Shown here: positions 9,101 through 18,090 of the stretch, piece after piece
Numbering within the stretch: the stretch's first letter is position 1
Layout: every line of letters begins with the position of its first letter
Source of the DNA: Tannerella serpentiformis
GTDB taxonomy: Bacteria > Bacteroidota > Bacteroidia > Bacteroidales > Tannerellaceae
Reading direction: 5' to 3'
Assembly: GCF_003033925.1 (NCBI RefSeq)
Contig: NZ_CP028365.1
Span: 248,001 to 312,000 of the forward strand
Length of the DNA stretch: 64,000 bases
The notes under the pieces: generated by a model
The model's database searches: none
What the model saw: only the letters and a program-made list of their open reading frames with translations
What the model was told of the DNA's origin: nothing
Translations under genes and position numbers: made by a program

Positions 9101-10084
9101 ATGAAATTGAAAGTGATAAGCGTCCGTATGCTTCTCCTCGTCGTATGCCTCCTCGCGGGGTTCAGCGCTGGAGCGCAGCAGACACTGATCGACGTGAAGG
9201 TCGACACGGCCGACATCCTCGTCGGCGAACAGACGACGCTGCACGTGACCGTCACAACCGACCCCAACCGACGGATCATCATCCCCCTGCCCAGCGACAC
9301 ACTGATGACGGGCGTAGAGGTGATCTCCGTCTCCGACGCTGATTCGACGGTGGCCGACGGTCGCTTGGTCATTCGCCGCGACATCCTCGTTACTTCCTTC
9401 GATTCGTCGCTCTACCTACTCCCGCCCTTCATCGCCATCGACGGCGCCGATACGATCGCGTCGAACCAGGTGGCGCTGAAAGTCTCCACCGTGCCCGTCG
9501 ACGTGGACAACCCGGAGAAGTTCTACGACATCAAGGACGTCTGGAAGCCGCCCTTCGTCTTGGCCGACTATTATCCGTGGATCTTCGGCGTTCTGACCGC
9601 GCTGTTCCTCATCTGCGTGATCGGCTACTTAGTGCAGCGCTACCGCCGCCATCGGTCGGAAGTGCCCGTCAAGCCAGCCGAACCGGAACTCCCGCCCTAC
9701 GAGACGGCTATCCGCGAGTTAGACTCCATCAAGGATCAAAAGCTCTGGCAGCAAGGCCTGAACAAGGAATACTATACGCAGGTGACCGACACGCTCCGCC
9801 GCTACATCTCTCGCCGCTACGGCGTGAATGCGATGGAGAAGACCTCCGAGGAGATCCTCGCCATCATCGAGCGTGAGACCGACGAACGCACCGTCTACGA
9901 CACGCTGCGGCAGGTGCTCCGCCTGTCGGACTATGTGAAGTTTGCCAAGCTGCACCCCCTGCCCGACGAGAACGACGAGAGCATGCGCAACGCCTACCTC
10001 TTCGTCAACCAAACGAAACGCACCGAGGCGCCGCAGCCCGATGGGACAGCCCCAGAAACCGTAACTAAGGAGGATAAGAAATGA
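9101..10084 (+). CDS. BatD-like membrane protein of the Bat operon
   Basis: The 327-residue product has a Sec signal ending near AGAQQ. An extracytoplasmic beta-rich domain (about 25-145) resembles the N-terminal part of BatD. A single membrane helix follows (about 160-180), then a cytoplasmic helical domain with YYTQVTDTLRRYISRRYGVNAMEKTSEEIL. Its stop overlaps the batA start by four bases (ATGA), which implies translational coupling. It occupies the place of the extra gene found between DUF58 and batA in Bacteroides Bat operons. The exact role is not known. Confidence 0.8.
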   Translation: MKLKVISVRMLLLVVCLLAGFSAGAQQTLIDVKVDTADILVGEQTTLHVTVTTDPNRRIIIPLPSDTLMTGVEVISVSDADSTVADGRLVIRRDILVTSFDSSLYLLPPFIAIDGADTIASNQVALKVSTVPVDVDNPEKFYDIKDVWKPPFVLADYYPWIFGVLTALFLICVIGYLVQRYRRHRSEVPVKPAEPELPPYETAIRELDSIKDQKLWQQGLNKEYYTQVTDTLRRYISRRYGVNAMEKTSEEILAIIERETDERTVYDTLRQVLRLSDYVKFAKLHPLPDENDESMRNAYLFVNQTKRTEAPQPDGTAPETVTKEDKK

Positions 10085-11070
10085 CGTTTGCTAATCCCGC
10101 CTATTTGTTTTTGTTGATCCTGCTTGCGCCGCTGATTGCTGCGTATGTGTGGAAACTACGCCGCAGCCAGGCGAGCATGGAGATGTCGTCGTCCGAAGCC
10201 TTCGCGCAGCCGGGCATGACGACTGCCAAGGTGCGCCTGCGCCATCTGCCCTTCGTGCTGCGCATGGTGGCCATCGCGCTCGTCATCGTCATTCTGGCCC
10301 GCCCGCAGTCGACGGACAGCTGGCAGAACTCCTCGACCGAAGGCATCGACATTATGATGGCCATGGACATCTCGGGCAGTATGCTCGCCCGTGACCTGCG
10401 CCCCGACCGACTGACGGCGGCCAAGAATGTAGCCGCCAGCTTCATCAACGGTCGACCGAACGACAACATCGGCCTCGTGGTCTTCTCCGGCGAGAGCTTC
10501 ACCCAGTGCCCCCTCACGACTGATCACGCCGTGCTGCTGAACCTCTTCAAAGACATCCAAAGCGGCATGATCGAGGACGGTACCGCCATTGGCGTCGGAC
10601 TGGCCAACGCCGTGAGTCGCATCAAGGACAGCCAAGCCAAGTCGAAGGTGATCATCCTCTTGACCGACGGCTCGAACAACCGCGGCGAGATCGCCCCGGT
10701 GACGGCGGCCGAGATCGCTCGCACGTTCGGCATCCGCGTCTATACGATCGGCGTGGGCACTCAGGGCGAGGCGCCCTACCCCTTCCGACTGCCCGGCGGC
10801 ACGATCCAAATGCAGATGGTGCCCGTCGACATCGACGAGCCGACTCTGCAACAGATCGCCTCCATCACCGGCGGCCAATACTTCCGCGCCACGAACAACT
10901 CGAGCCTCAAGTCCATCTACGCCGAGATCGACAAGATGGAGAAGACCAAAATCAGCGTCCGCGAGTTCAGCAAGAAGCAAGAGGAATACACGCGCATCGC
11001 CCTCGTCGTGCTGGGCCTGCTGCTCATCGAGTGGCTCCTGCGCATCACTATCCTCAAGAGAATCCCGTAA
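10081..11070 (+). CDS. batA: BatA, membrane-anchored VWA protein
   Basis: BatA is a von Willebrand A protein of the aerotolerance operon described in Bacteroides fragilis. The 329 residues contain two N-terminal membrane helices (about 6-24 and 57-77), a VWA domain with the metal-site motif DISGSM and the later LTDGSNNRGE block, and one C-terminal helix (about 303-322). The domain should lie in the periplasm. BatA and BatB are paralogues in tandem, 12 bp apart. Confidence 0.92.
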   Translation: MTFANPAYLFLLILLAPLIAAYVWKLRRSQASMEMSSSEAFAQPGMTTAKVRLRHLPFVLRMVAIALVIVILARPQSTDSWQNSSTEGIDIMMAMDISGSMLARDLRPDRLTAAKNVAASFINGRPNDNIGLVVFSGESFTQCPLTTDHAVLLNLFKDIQSGMIEDGTAIGVGLANAVSRIKDSQAKSKVIILLTDGSNNRGEIAPVTAAEIARTFGIRVYTIGVGTQGEAPYPFRLPGGTIQMQMVPVDIDEPTLQQIASITGGQYFRATNNSSLKSIYAEIDKMEKTKISVREFSKKQEEYTRIALVVLGLLLIEWLLRITILKRIP

Positions 11071-11082
11071 TCCCCCTCCCCC

Positions 11083-12105
11083 ATGTTTCGTTTTGCACAC
11101 CCCATATACCTCTACCTGCTGGCCGTGCTCCCGGTGATGATCGGGGGCTACGTCTACACCCTCATCGACCGTCGGCGGGCCGTGCGTCGCTTCGGCGACC
11201 CGAAGCTCGTGGCCGAGCTCATGCCGGAAGTGTCGCGTAAGCGCGAGCACCTGAAGTTCTGGCTCTTCTTCGCCGCCGTGGCCGTGATGATCTTCGTGAT
11301 CGCCGGGCCACAGTTCGGCTCCAAGCTCGAGACGGTAAAGAAGCGCGGCGTAGAGATCATGATCTGCCTCGACGTCTCCAACTCGATGATGGCCGAGGAC
11401 ATCCAGCCCAACCGCCTCGAGAAGGCCAAGCAGATGCTCTCCCGCATGACCGAGAGCTTCACCAACGACAAGGTGGGGCTGATCGTCTTCGCCGGCGACG
11501 CCTTCACGCAGCTGCCCATCACGTCGGACTATATCTCCGCCAAGATGTTCCTCTCCTCCATCAGCCCCTCGATGGTCTCCACGCAAGGCACGGCCATCGG
11601 CGCAGCCATCAACTTAGCCCTGCGTTCCTTCACGCCGAACGACCAGGCGGGTAAGACCATCCTGCTGATCACCGACGGCGAGAACCATGAGGACGACGCC
11701 GTGAAGGCCGCCAAAGCCGCTGCCGATCGAGGCATCAGCGTCAACATCGTCGGCATCGGGCAGCCCGAAGGCGCGCCCATCCCCGTCGGTGGAAGCAGCA
11801 ATTACATGAAGGACAACGACGGCAACGTGGTCATCACCCGACTCAACGAACAGATGTGTCAGGAGATAGCCGCCGCTGGCAAAGGCATCTATGTCCGCGC
11901 CGACAACACCAACTCGGCCCTGCACACGCTGCAAAAAGAGATCGACAAGATGCAGAAGGCCGAGCAAGAAAGCCAGGTCTATTCCGAATACGACGAGCAG
12001 TTCCAGAGCCTCGCGTGGATCGTGCTCCTGCTGCTCATCGCGGAGTATATCATCATGGATCGCCGGAATCGGATCTTCCGTCGGGTCAAGCTGTTTTCGA
12101 GATAG
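11083..12105 (+). CDS. batB: BatB, membrane-anchored VWA protein
   Basis: This 340-residue paralogue of BatA has two N-terminal helices (about 5-25 and 55-75), a VWA domain with DVSNSM and ITDGENHEDD, and a C-terminal helix (about 308-328) followed by a basic tail RRNRIFRRVKLFSR. The stop codon is followed not by batC but by the 730-bp array A3, so any message that joins batB to batC must carry the repeats. Confidence 0.92.
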   Translation: MFRFAHPIYLYLLAVLPVMIGGYVYTLIDRRRAVRRFGDPKLVAELMPEVSRKREHLKFWLFFAAVAVMIFVIAGPQFGSKLETVKKRGVEIMICLDVSNSMMAEDIQPNRLEKAKQMLSRMTESFTNDKVGLIVFAGDAFTQLPITSDYISAKMFLSSISPSMVSTQGTAIGAAINLALRSFTPNDQAGKTILLITDGENHEDDAVKAAKAAADRGISVNIVGIGQPEGAPIPVGGSSNYMKDNDGNVVITRLNEQMCQEIAAAGKGIYVRADNTNSALHTLQKEIDKMQKAEQESQVYSEYDEQFQSLAWIVLLLLIAEYIIMDRRNRIFRRVKLFSR

Positions 12106-12172
12106 CAGTGAAAGGCATCCGGCCCATCCTCCATATCCATCGGACGCGAGTACGTCCCACCCCGTCGGCGTC

Positions 12173-12901
12173 GGCAGAATGTCTGCCGGGGCTACCATGG
12201 GCCAAGATGGCGTCGGCAGAATGTCTGCCGGGGCTACCACAGGCCAAGATGACGTCGGCAGAATGTCTGCCGGGGCTATCATGGGGTAGGATGACGCTGG
12301 CAGAATGTCTGCCGGGGCTATCATGGGGTAGGATGGTGCTGGCAGAATGTCTGCCGGGGCTATCACAGGCCAAGATGGCGTCGGCAGAATGTCTGCCGGG
12401 GCTATCACAGGGCAGGATGACGCTGGCGACACTGTCGCCGAGGCTACCACAGGCCAAGATGACGCTGGCGACACTGTCGCCGGGGCTACCACAGGTCAAG
12501 ATGACGCTGGCGACACTGTCGCCGGGGCTACCACAGGGCATGGTGACGCTGGCGACACTGTCGCCGAGGCTACCACAGGGCATGGTGACGCTGGCGACAC
12601 TGTCGCCGAGGCTACCACAGGCCAAGATGACGCTGGCGACACTGTCGCCGGGGCTACCACAGGGCATGGTGACGCTGGCGACACTGTCGCCGGGGCTACC
12701 ACAGGGCATGATGACGCTGGCGACACTGTCGCCGGGACTACCACAGGCCAAGATGACGCTGGCGACACTGTCGCCGGGGCTACCACAGGCCAAGATGACG
12801 CTGGCGACACTGTCGCCGGAGCTACCACAGGGCATGGTGACGCTGGCGACACTGTCGCCGGGGCTACCACAGGGCGCGAGGACGTTGGCAAACCATTTGT
12901 C
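12173..12901. repeat. Array A3: 18 units of exactly 42 bp inside the bat operon, three core types
   Basis: Cores start every 42 bp from 12173 to 12887. The first six are GGCAGAatgTCTGCC, the next eleven (12425-12845) are GGCGACAcTGTCGCC, and the last (12887) is GGCAAAccaTTTGTC. All three are dyads although the arm sequences differ. The scaffold GGGGCTACCACAGGCCAAGATG varies only slightly across units. Just after the array GTCGGTT and AACCGAC form a further hairpin at about 12899-12917. Four long reading frames cross the array on both strands; all are repeat by-products. Confidence 0.95.
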
Positions 12902-12945
12902 GGTTCAACAAACCGACGCATAGATTGTTGGATCACCCAGAAAAG

Positions 12946-13674
12946 ATGAATATGAAAAGAAGCACGCTATACATCATCAGCATAGGCCTGCTGCTGGCCG
13001 CCGGAAGCGCATCGGCGCAGAAGGCTGAGCGGTCGAATATCCGCCAGGGCAACCGGCTTTATCGCAACGAGAAATATACCGAGTCCGAGATCGCCTATCG
13101 GAAGGGGCTGACGGTCAATCCGCGCTCCGTGGAGGCGGCCTACAACCTCGGCAATGCGCTGTACAAACAGAAGAAATACCCCGAAGCGGCCGAACAATAC
13201 ATGCAGATCGTGGGTCGGCGCGAGCAGTTGCTGGCCGACAACCCGGCCAACGGGCGACGCTTAGCGGAGGTCTATCACAACCTCGGTAACATCCAAATGC
13301 AAGGGAAGGATTACGCCAAGAGCGTGGAGGCCTACAAGCAGTCGCTGCGCCTGAACCCGAAGGACGACGAGACGCGTTACAACTTGGCGCTGGCGCAGAA
13401 ACTGCTCAAGAATCAACAGCAACAACAACAGAATCAACAGCAAAACCAGCAGCAGCAACAGCAGCAGCAACAAGAACAGCAGCAACAGCAGCAAAAGGAA
13501 GACAAGCGCGAGAACAAGACGCAGCAAGAGAAACAGCAGAACGAACAGATGAGCCAGGACAACGCGCAGCAGATACTCGACGCCTTCCTGCAAGACGAAC
13601 GCGACACGCAGGAGAAGGTGAAGAAGGCGCAGCGGCAACAACAGGAACGACGTAAAACAGATAAGCAATGGTAA
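12946..13674 (+). CDS. batC: BatC, periplasmic TPR protein with a Gln-rich tract
   Basis: The 242-residue product has a signal peptide ending near ASAQ, three TPR repeats (about 25-145, with AAYNLGNALYKQKKYPEAAEQY and VYHNLGN) and then a Gln-rich tract of about 40 residues (roughly 150-190) encoded by mixed CAG and CAA codons. A charged C-terminus follows. The ATG at 12946 is chosen because the signal peptide begins there; the open frame runs back into the end of the array. The gene overlaps batD by seven bases. Confidence 0.85.
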   Translation: MNMKRSTLYIISIGLLLAAGSASAQKAERSNIRQGNRLYRNEKYTESEIAYRKGLTVNPRSVEAAYNLGNALYKQKKYPEAAEQYMQIVGRREQLLADNPANGRRLAEVYHNLGNIQMQGKDYAKSVEAYKQSLRLNPKDDETRYNLALAQKLLKNQQQQQQNQQQNQQQQQQQQQEQQQQQQKEDKRENKTQQEKQQNEQMSQDNAQQILDAFLQDERDTQEKVKKAQRQQQERRKTDKQW

Positions 13675-15530
13675 ACGCAACGAAGCAACTGATTCTATTC
13701 CTCGCCCTCTGGCTCACGGCCGGGGCAACGCACCTCGCGAAAGCTAACGGGGTGACCTTCCGGGCCTCGGCCCCCAGCGCTGTCGTCATGGGGCAGCAAT
13801 TCCAACTCACCTACACGGTCAACACCGAGGGGGCCAGCTCGCTCCGCACGCCGGATCTCTCGGACTTCGAGGTGCTGATGGGCCCCAGCTCGTCCGTCAG
13901 CCGCAGCATGCAGATCGTCAACGGGCAGATGTCAAGCTCCTACTCCCAGACCTTCACCTATGTGCTGATGCCGAAGAAGGAGGGCACCTTCAACATCGGG
14001 CCGGGCAGCATCAAGATCAAGAACGCCAACTATAGCTCCAACTCGCTCGTCATTAAGGTGCTTCCGCCCGACAAGGCAGGCAGTGCCGGCGGTGGACGGA
14101 GCGGCGGGGCCGCCGCAGGAGCCGCTGGTGCGGGCGCCTCGCAAGGCTCGACGAGCGTGGGCGCGAACGAGCTCTTCGTACGTATGAACGTAGCCAACCG
14201 CAGCGTCTACGAGCAGGAGGGCATCCTCGTCACCTTCAAGATCTACTCCCTCTATGACGTCGACCTCGACGACATCAAATTCCCCGAGTTCGAGGGCTTC
14301 CTCGCCCAAGACATCGAGCTCAACCCCCAGTGGACACTCGAAAACTACAACGGCCGCAACTATCGCACCGCCGTCTTCAAGCAAACCATCCTCTACCCCC
14401 AGCGTTCGGGCAAGATCACCATTGGCTCGGGCCGCTTCGATGCCATTGCGCACGTCCGCGTCAAGCAACGCTCGGGAAGCATCTTCGACGAGCTTATGGG
14501 CGGCGGTTATCAGGACATCCGCAAGGTGCTCACCACGGCGCCCGTCACCATCGACGTCAAACCGCTACCCTCCGGCAAGCCCGAATCGTTCAATGGCGCC
14601 GTGGGTGGCTACACGATGAAGGCCACCATCAACTCCAACCAAGCCAAGACGAACGAGGCCGTGACCGTGACCGTCACACTCACCGGCAACGGCAACATCA
14701 AGCTGGCCAAGAATCCCACCGTGACCTTCCCCAACGACTTCGAAGTCTATGACCCGAAAGTGGAGACGAACATCCGCACCACCGCCTCGGGCTCAAGCGG
14801 CACGAAGACGATCGAATACATCGCCATCCCGCGCTACGCCGGCGACTTCGAGATCCCTGCCATCCGCTTCTCCTACTTCGACCCCCGTAGCGGATCGTAC
14901 AAGACGCTCACCTCGGAGCCCTTCAAGCTGCACGTCGAAAAGGGCCCCGAAGGCGCCGCCTCGCCCGCCGTCTCCAACTATGGGTCGCAGGAGGACGTCA
15001 AGTATCTCAGCAAAGACATCCGCTACATCAAAACCTCAAGCCCGCACTTCGTCAACTCTCGGGGCGACATCTTCTTCGGGTCATTCACTTACGTCCTTGC
15101 CTACGTGCTGATCGCCCTGCTCTTCGCCGTCTTCTTCGTCATCTACCGCAAGCAGATGAAGGAGAATGCCGACCTGGCCTTTGTCCGCACCAAACGCGCC
15201 AACAAGGTGGCGCTGCGTCGCCTCAAAACGGCAGAGAAGCTGATGAAGGAGGGTCGCAAGGAGGACTTCTACGACGAGATCTTCCGCACGCTTTGGGGTT
15301 ATCTCAGCGATAAGCTCAACATCCCGCAGGCCGACCTGACGCGCGAGAACGTCGGCAACGAGCTGGCCACCTTCGGCGCAGACGAGACACTGGCCAAAGA
15401 CCTGATGCAGATACTCGACACCTGCGAGTTCGCCCGCTATGCCCCCTCGCAAGCCTCCGACACCCTCGACACCCTCTATCGGCAGACCGCCGACGCCATC
15501 GGACGAATGGAAAACCTCACCAAACATTGA
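13668..15530 (+). CDS. batD: BatD, large membrane-anchored oxygen-tolerance protein
   Basis: This 620-residue protein has a signal peptide, several beta-sandwich domains of the BatD family (FRASAPSAVVMGQQFQLTYTVN at the start, VRMNVANRSVYEQEGILVTFKIYS in the middle), a Gly/Ala/Ser linker near residue 140-165, one membrane helix (about 475-497) and a cytoplasmic helical tail. In the family the protein is needed with BatA, BatB and BatC for stress tolerance; its chemistry is unknown. It overlaps batC by seven bases and is 6 bp from batE. Confidence 0.92.
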   Translation: MVNATKQLILFLALWLTAGATHLAKANGVTFRASAPSAVVMGQQFQLTYTVNTEGASSLRTPDLSDFEVLMGPSSSVSRSMQIVNGQMSSSYSQTFTYVLMPKKEGTFNIGPGSIKIKNANYSSNSLVIKVLPPDKAGSAGGGRSGGAAAGAAGAGASQGSTSVGANELFVRMNVANRSVYEQEGILVTFKIYSLYDVDLDDIKFPEFEGFLAQDIELNPQWTLENYNGRNYRTAVFKQTILYPQRSGKITIGSGRFDAIAHVRVKQRSGSIFDELMGGGYQDIRKVLTTAPVTIDVKPLPSGKPESFNGAVGGYTMKATINSNQAKTNEAVTVTVTLTGNGNIKLAKNPTVTFPNDFEVYDPKVETNIRTTASGSSGTKTIEYIAIPRYAGDFEIPAIRFSYFDPRSGSYKTLTSEPFKLHVEKGPEGAASPAVSNYGSQEDVKYLSKDIRYIKTSSPHFVNSRGDIFFGSFTYVLAYVLIALLFAVFFVIYRKQMKENADLAFVRTKRANKVALRRLKTAEKLMKEGRKEDFYDEIFRTLWGYLSDKLNIPQADLTRENVGNELATFGADETLAKDLMQILDTCEFARYAPSQASDTLDTLYRQTADAIGRMENLTKH

Positions 15531-15536
15531 ACTGAC

Positions 15537-16301
15537 ATGACTCCCATCAAGCAAATCACCCTCACCCTTTTGGCGTTCCTCTTCGCCGCCGTCAGTCTGC
15601 ATGCCGCCGACCGCGACGCCGAACTCCGCAGCGCCGAAAAGGCCTACGCCGACGGCAATTACCCCGCTGCCGCTGAGCAATACGAAGCCCTGATCAAGAA
15701 CTACGGCGACGCTGCCGAGGTCTACTACAACCTCGGCAACGCTTACTACAAGCTCGGACGCATCGCCCCTGCCATCCTCAACTATGAGCGCGCCCTGGTC
15801 ATGAACCCCGGCGACGGCGACACGCGTTTCAACCTCGAGATGGCCCGCCAACGCACGGCAGATCGCATCGAGCCCGCCGACGGCTTCTTCGGCCGTGCCT
15901 ATCGCAGCGTGCAACACCTGCTCAGCGTCGACGGTTGGGCTGCGGTCGGCCTGATCTGCTTCGTCGCCTTCGCTGGCTGCCTCGTCCTCTTCTTCTTTTC
16001 CAAGTGGATGCGCCTGCGTAAGACTGGCTTCTACCTCGGGCTCCTTCTCCTCTTCATCACCGTCATGGCCAACGTCTTTGCCTGGGGCGAGCGGCAGGAT
16101 TTGATCGTGCGCGACGCGGCAGTCGTCTTCACCTCCACCGTCACCATCAAAAGCTCACCCGATCGCAGTGGCACCGACCTCTTCATCCTGCACGAGGGCA
16201 CCAAGGTGACGATCAAGAACACCCTCGGCGAATGGTACGAGATCCGTCTCGGCGACGGCAAAGAGGGCTGGATCCCCCGCAAAGACCTCGAACGCATCTA
16301 A
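15537..16301 (+). CDS. batE: BatE, TPR and SH3-like membrane protein
   Basis: The 254 residues comprise a signal peptide, TPR repeats (about 25-110, with VYYNLGNAYYKLGRIAPAILNYERAL), two membrane helices (about 133-152 and 160-178) and a C-terminal bacterial SH3 domain (about 195-250, with SPDRSGTDLFILHEGTKVTI and GWIPRKDLERI). SH3 domains of this type often bind the cell wall. It follows batD by six bases. Confidence 0.88.
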   Translation: MTPIKQITLTLLAFLFAAVSLHAADRDAELRSAEKAYADGNYPAAAEQYEALIKNYGDAAEVYYNLGNAYYKLGRIAPAILNYERALVMNPGDGDTRFNLEMARQRTADRIEPADGFFGRAYRSVQHLLSVDGWAAVGLICFVAFAGCLVLFFFSKWMRLRKTGFYLGLLLLFITVMANVFAWGERQDLIVRDAAVVFTSTVTIKSSPDRSGTDLFILHEGTKVTIKNTLGEWYEIRLGDGKEGWIPRKDLERI

Positions 16302-16313
16302 CGCCCCACCGCC

Positions 16314-17003
16314 ATGCTCGAACAAATCCTCGTCTACGAACGCGACGCCTTCCTCTGGCTCAACGGCCTGCACACGCCCTACTTAGACCGCTTCATGTGG
16401 ATCTACTCCGGCAACCCCGCCTGGATCCCGCTGGCCGTCTTCATTCTTTTTGCCCTCTGCTACCGGCGACCTTGGCGCGAATCCGTGCTGCTCATCCTGG
16501 CCTTAGCGCTGGCCATCACCCTCTGCGACCAGTTCGCCTCCGGCTTCTGCAAACCCTTCTTCGCCCGCTTCCGACCCACGCGTCACCCAGACTTTATGCA
16601 TGTGGTGCAGACCGTCATCAGCCCCCGCACCGGCGAGCCTTACCTCAGCGGTCGCTACGGATTCATGTCGAGCCACGCAGCCAACACGTTTGGGTTCGCG
16701 CTGTTTACCTCGCTGCTCTTCCGTCACCGTGTCTACACGATCTGCCTCTTCCTCTGGGCCGCCGCCATGTCCTACACGCGCATCTACCTCGGTGTCCACT
16801 TCCTTTCGGACATCATCCCCGGCGCCCTCTTCGGTCTACTCTTCGCGTGGCTTGTCTTCCGACTCTACGTCCGTGTCCGCCCCCGCTTTATCCCTGACAC
16901 ACCGCTCCTGCCCTACCCTGCCGTCGTGCCCCGCACCATCCTCTGCGGCATGCTTCTCACTCACGCCGCGATCACGCTTATCGCTGTATGGTGGGTATGG
17001 TAG
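16314..17003 (+). CDS. PAP2-family membrane phosphatase
   Basis: This 229-residue integral membrane protein carries the three PAP2 motifs: KPFFARFRPTRHP (C1), SSHAANTFGFA (C2) and SYTRIYLGVHFLSDI (C3). The family dephosphorylates undecaprenyl pyrophosphate, phosphatidic acid or lipid A. The lipid substrate cannot be told from sequence. It lies 12 bp after batE and is probably the last gene of the operon. Confidence 0.88.
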   Translation: MLEQILVYERDAFLWLNGLHTPYLDRFMWIYSGNPAWIPLAVFILFALCYRRPWRESVLLILALALAITLCDQFASGFCKPFFARFRPTRHPDFMHVVQTVISPRTGEPYLSGRYGFMSSHAANTFGFALFTSLLFRHRVYTICLFLWAAAMSYTRIYLGVHFLSDIIPGALFGLLFAWLVFRLYVRVRPRFIPDTPLLPYPAVVPRTILCGMLLTHAAITLIAVWWVW

Positions 17004-17192
17004 ACACGATGAAAGCCCCCTCTTTCATACGTAGCGGAGCGCCCGACTCCCCGTCGAGAAAAACATTCGGAGCAGGCTGGGGCGTGCGTGATTAATGATG
17101 ATTTAGCAGCTTTGCACTCGAAAGAGCTCACCTCTAACCATTCTCCCCTTAGACATTCGCTTACAGACTACTCACTCTAAATATTTGACAGT

Positions 17193-17861
17193 ATGAAAAC
17201 TAAAAGAATGATTCTCCTCGCTGCATGTGCCATCGCCCTTGGCTTGACGCATGCCCAAGCACAGTCGCCCTTCTCCTTCGGAGTCAAGGCGGGTGTCAAC
17301 TTCTCCACAATCAGTAGGCCCAACCTGATCATCCACGGCCCCGGGGACGGCTTAGAGACAGACCAATTCAAGATGAAGTTCATCCCCGGCTATCATCTGG
17401 GGCTCTACGGCCGCTACAATTTCAGCCCCGCCGTGGGCGTGCAAGCCGAAGTGCTCTACTCTATGGCCGGCTACAAGGTGACCACCACGTTGCTCAATGG
17501 CACCTACATCCGCACTCAGCTGCACTATCTCAACGTGCCCGTGCTCTTCCGCTACACCATGCCGAGCAGTGGCTTCTATGCCGAGCTGGGTCCGCAGTTC
17601 GGGTATTTCCTGAAGGATAACATCGTGGGAACCGGACATATCGGCACCGTCAGAGGCGGCTTCTCCGATAGTGGTGAGGGTCAGGCAGCATCGCTAAGCC
17701 TTGAAGGCGTGGTGGGTGTCGGCTACAAGTTGGACAATGGCGTAGGCTTCGCCTTACGTTACCAGCACGAGTTCAAGACCTCGTCTAACGTCAACCGGCT
17801 CATCCCCGACAAGGCGCAGAAGCGCGGCATCCAGCTCTCTGTCACCTACGACCTGTTCTAA
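17193..17861 (+). CDS. PorT-like outer-membrane beta-barrel protein, copy 1
   Basis: The 222 residues start with a signal peptide ending near AQAQ and then show the pattern FGVKAGVNFSTI ... GYHLGLYGRYNFSP ... GVQAEVLYSMAGYK typical of the OMP_b-brl_2 family of eight-stranded barrels, ending in the aromatic VTYDLF. Copy 2 at 18091 is similar along its whole length. The gene and its terminator appear to have been duplicated together. The function is unknown. Confidence 0.82.
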   Translation: MKTKRMILLAACAIALGLTHAQAQSPFSFGVKAGVNFSTISRPNLIIHGPGDGLETDQFKMKFIPGYHLGLYGRYNFSPAVGVQAEVLYSMAGYKVTTTLLNGTYIRTQLHYLNVPVLFRYTMPSSGFYAELGPQFGYFLKDNIVGTGHIGTVRGGFSDSGEGQAASLSLEGVVGVGYKLDNGVGFALRYQHEFKTSSNVNRLIPDKAQKRGIQLSVTYDLF

Positions 17862-17889
17862 GCATTGCGGACGTCCGCCTGAATCAGGG

Positions 17890-17936
17890 AAGCCCCGCCT
17901 CCATCCTCGGTTTACCGAAGCGTGGGGGCGGGGCTT
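17890..17936 (+). terminator. Terminator of barrel gene copy 1
   Basis: AAGCCCCGCC pairs with GGCGGGGCTT, with an inner hairpin CGGTTTACCG. A near-copy follows barrel copy 2. Confidence 0.85.
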
Positions 17937-18090
17937 CTGATTATTTATATGGAACACCCAAAGGGCAGACACAGGCCCCAATAGCTCCCCTAAAACAGAA
18001 AGAAGGAAGATCCACCCGAACAGCCCCATTACAATCTCGGAGCCCTTTCTCCGTTATAAGGACTCACTTAACCCCTTAATAATTCACAGT

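Noticed and set aside
12173-12901. CRISPR array (and the same idea for the other arrays)
   Set aside because: There are no unique spacers: the whole 40-42 bp unit repeats, no cas gene is in the window, and the dyads lie in a core of about 15 bp rather than in a repeat of 28-36 bp flanking spacers.
11856-12949. Long reading frames with protein repeats (LSPGLPQ, DDAGDTVAGATTG) between batB and batC
   Set aside because: They are the 42-bp repeat read in different frames on both strands. They overlap batB or batC, lack ribosome sites and have no protein-like variation between units.
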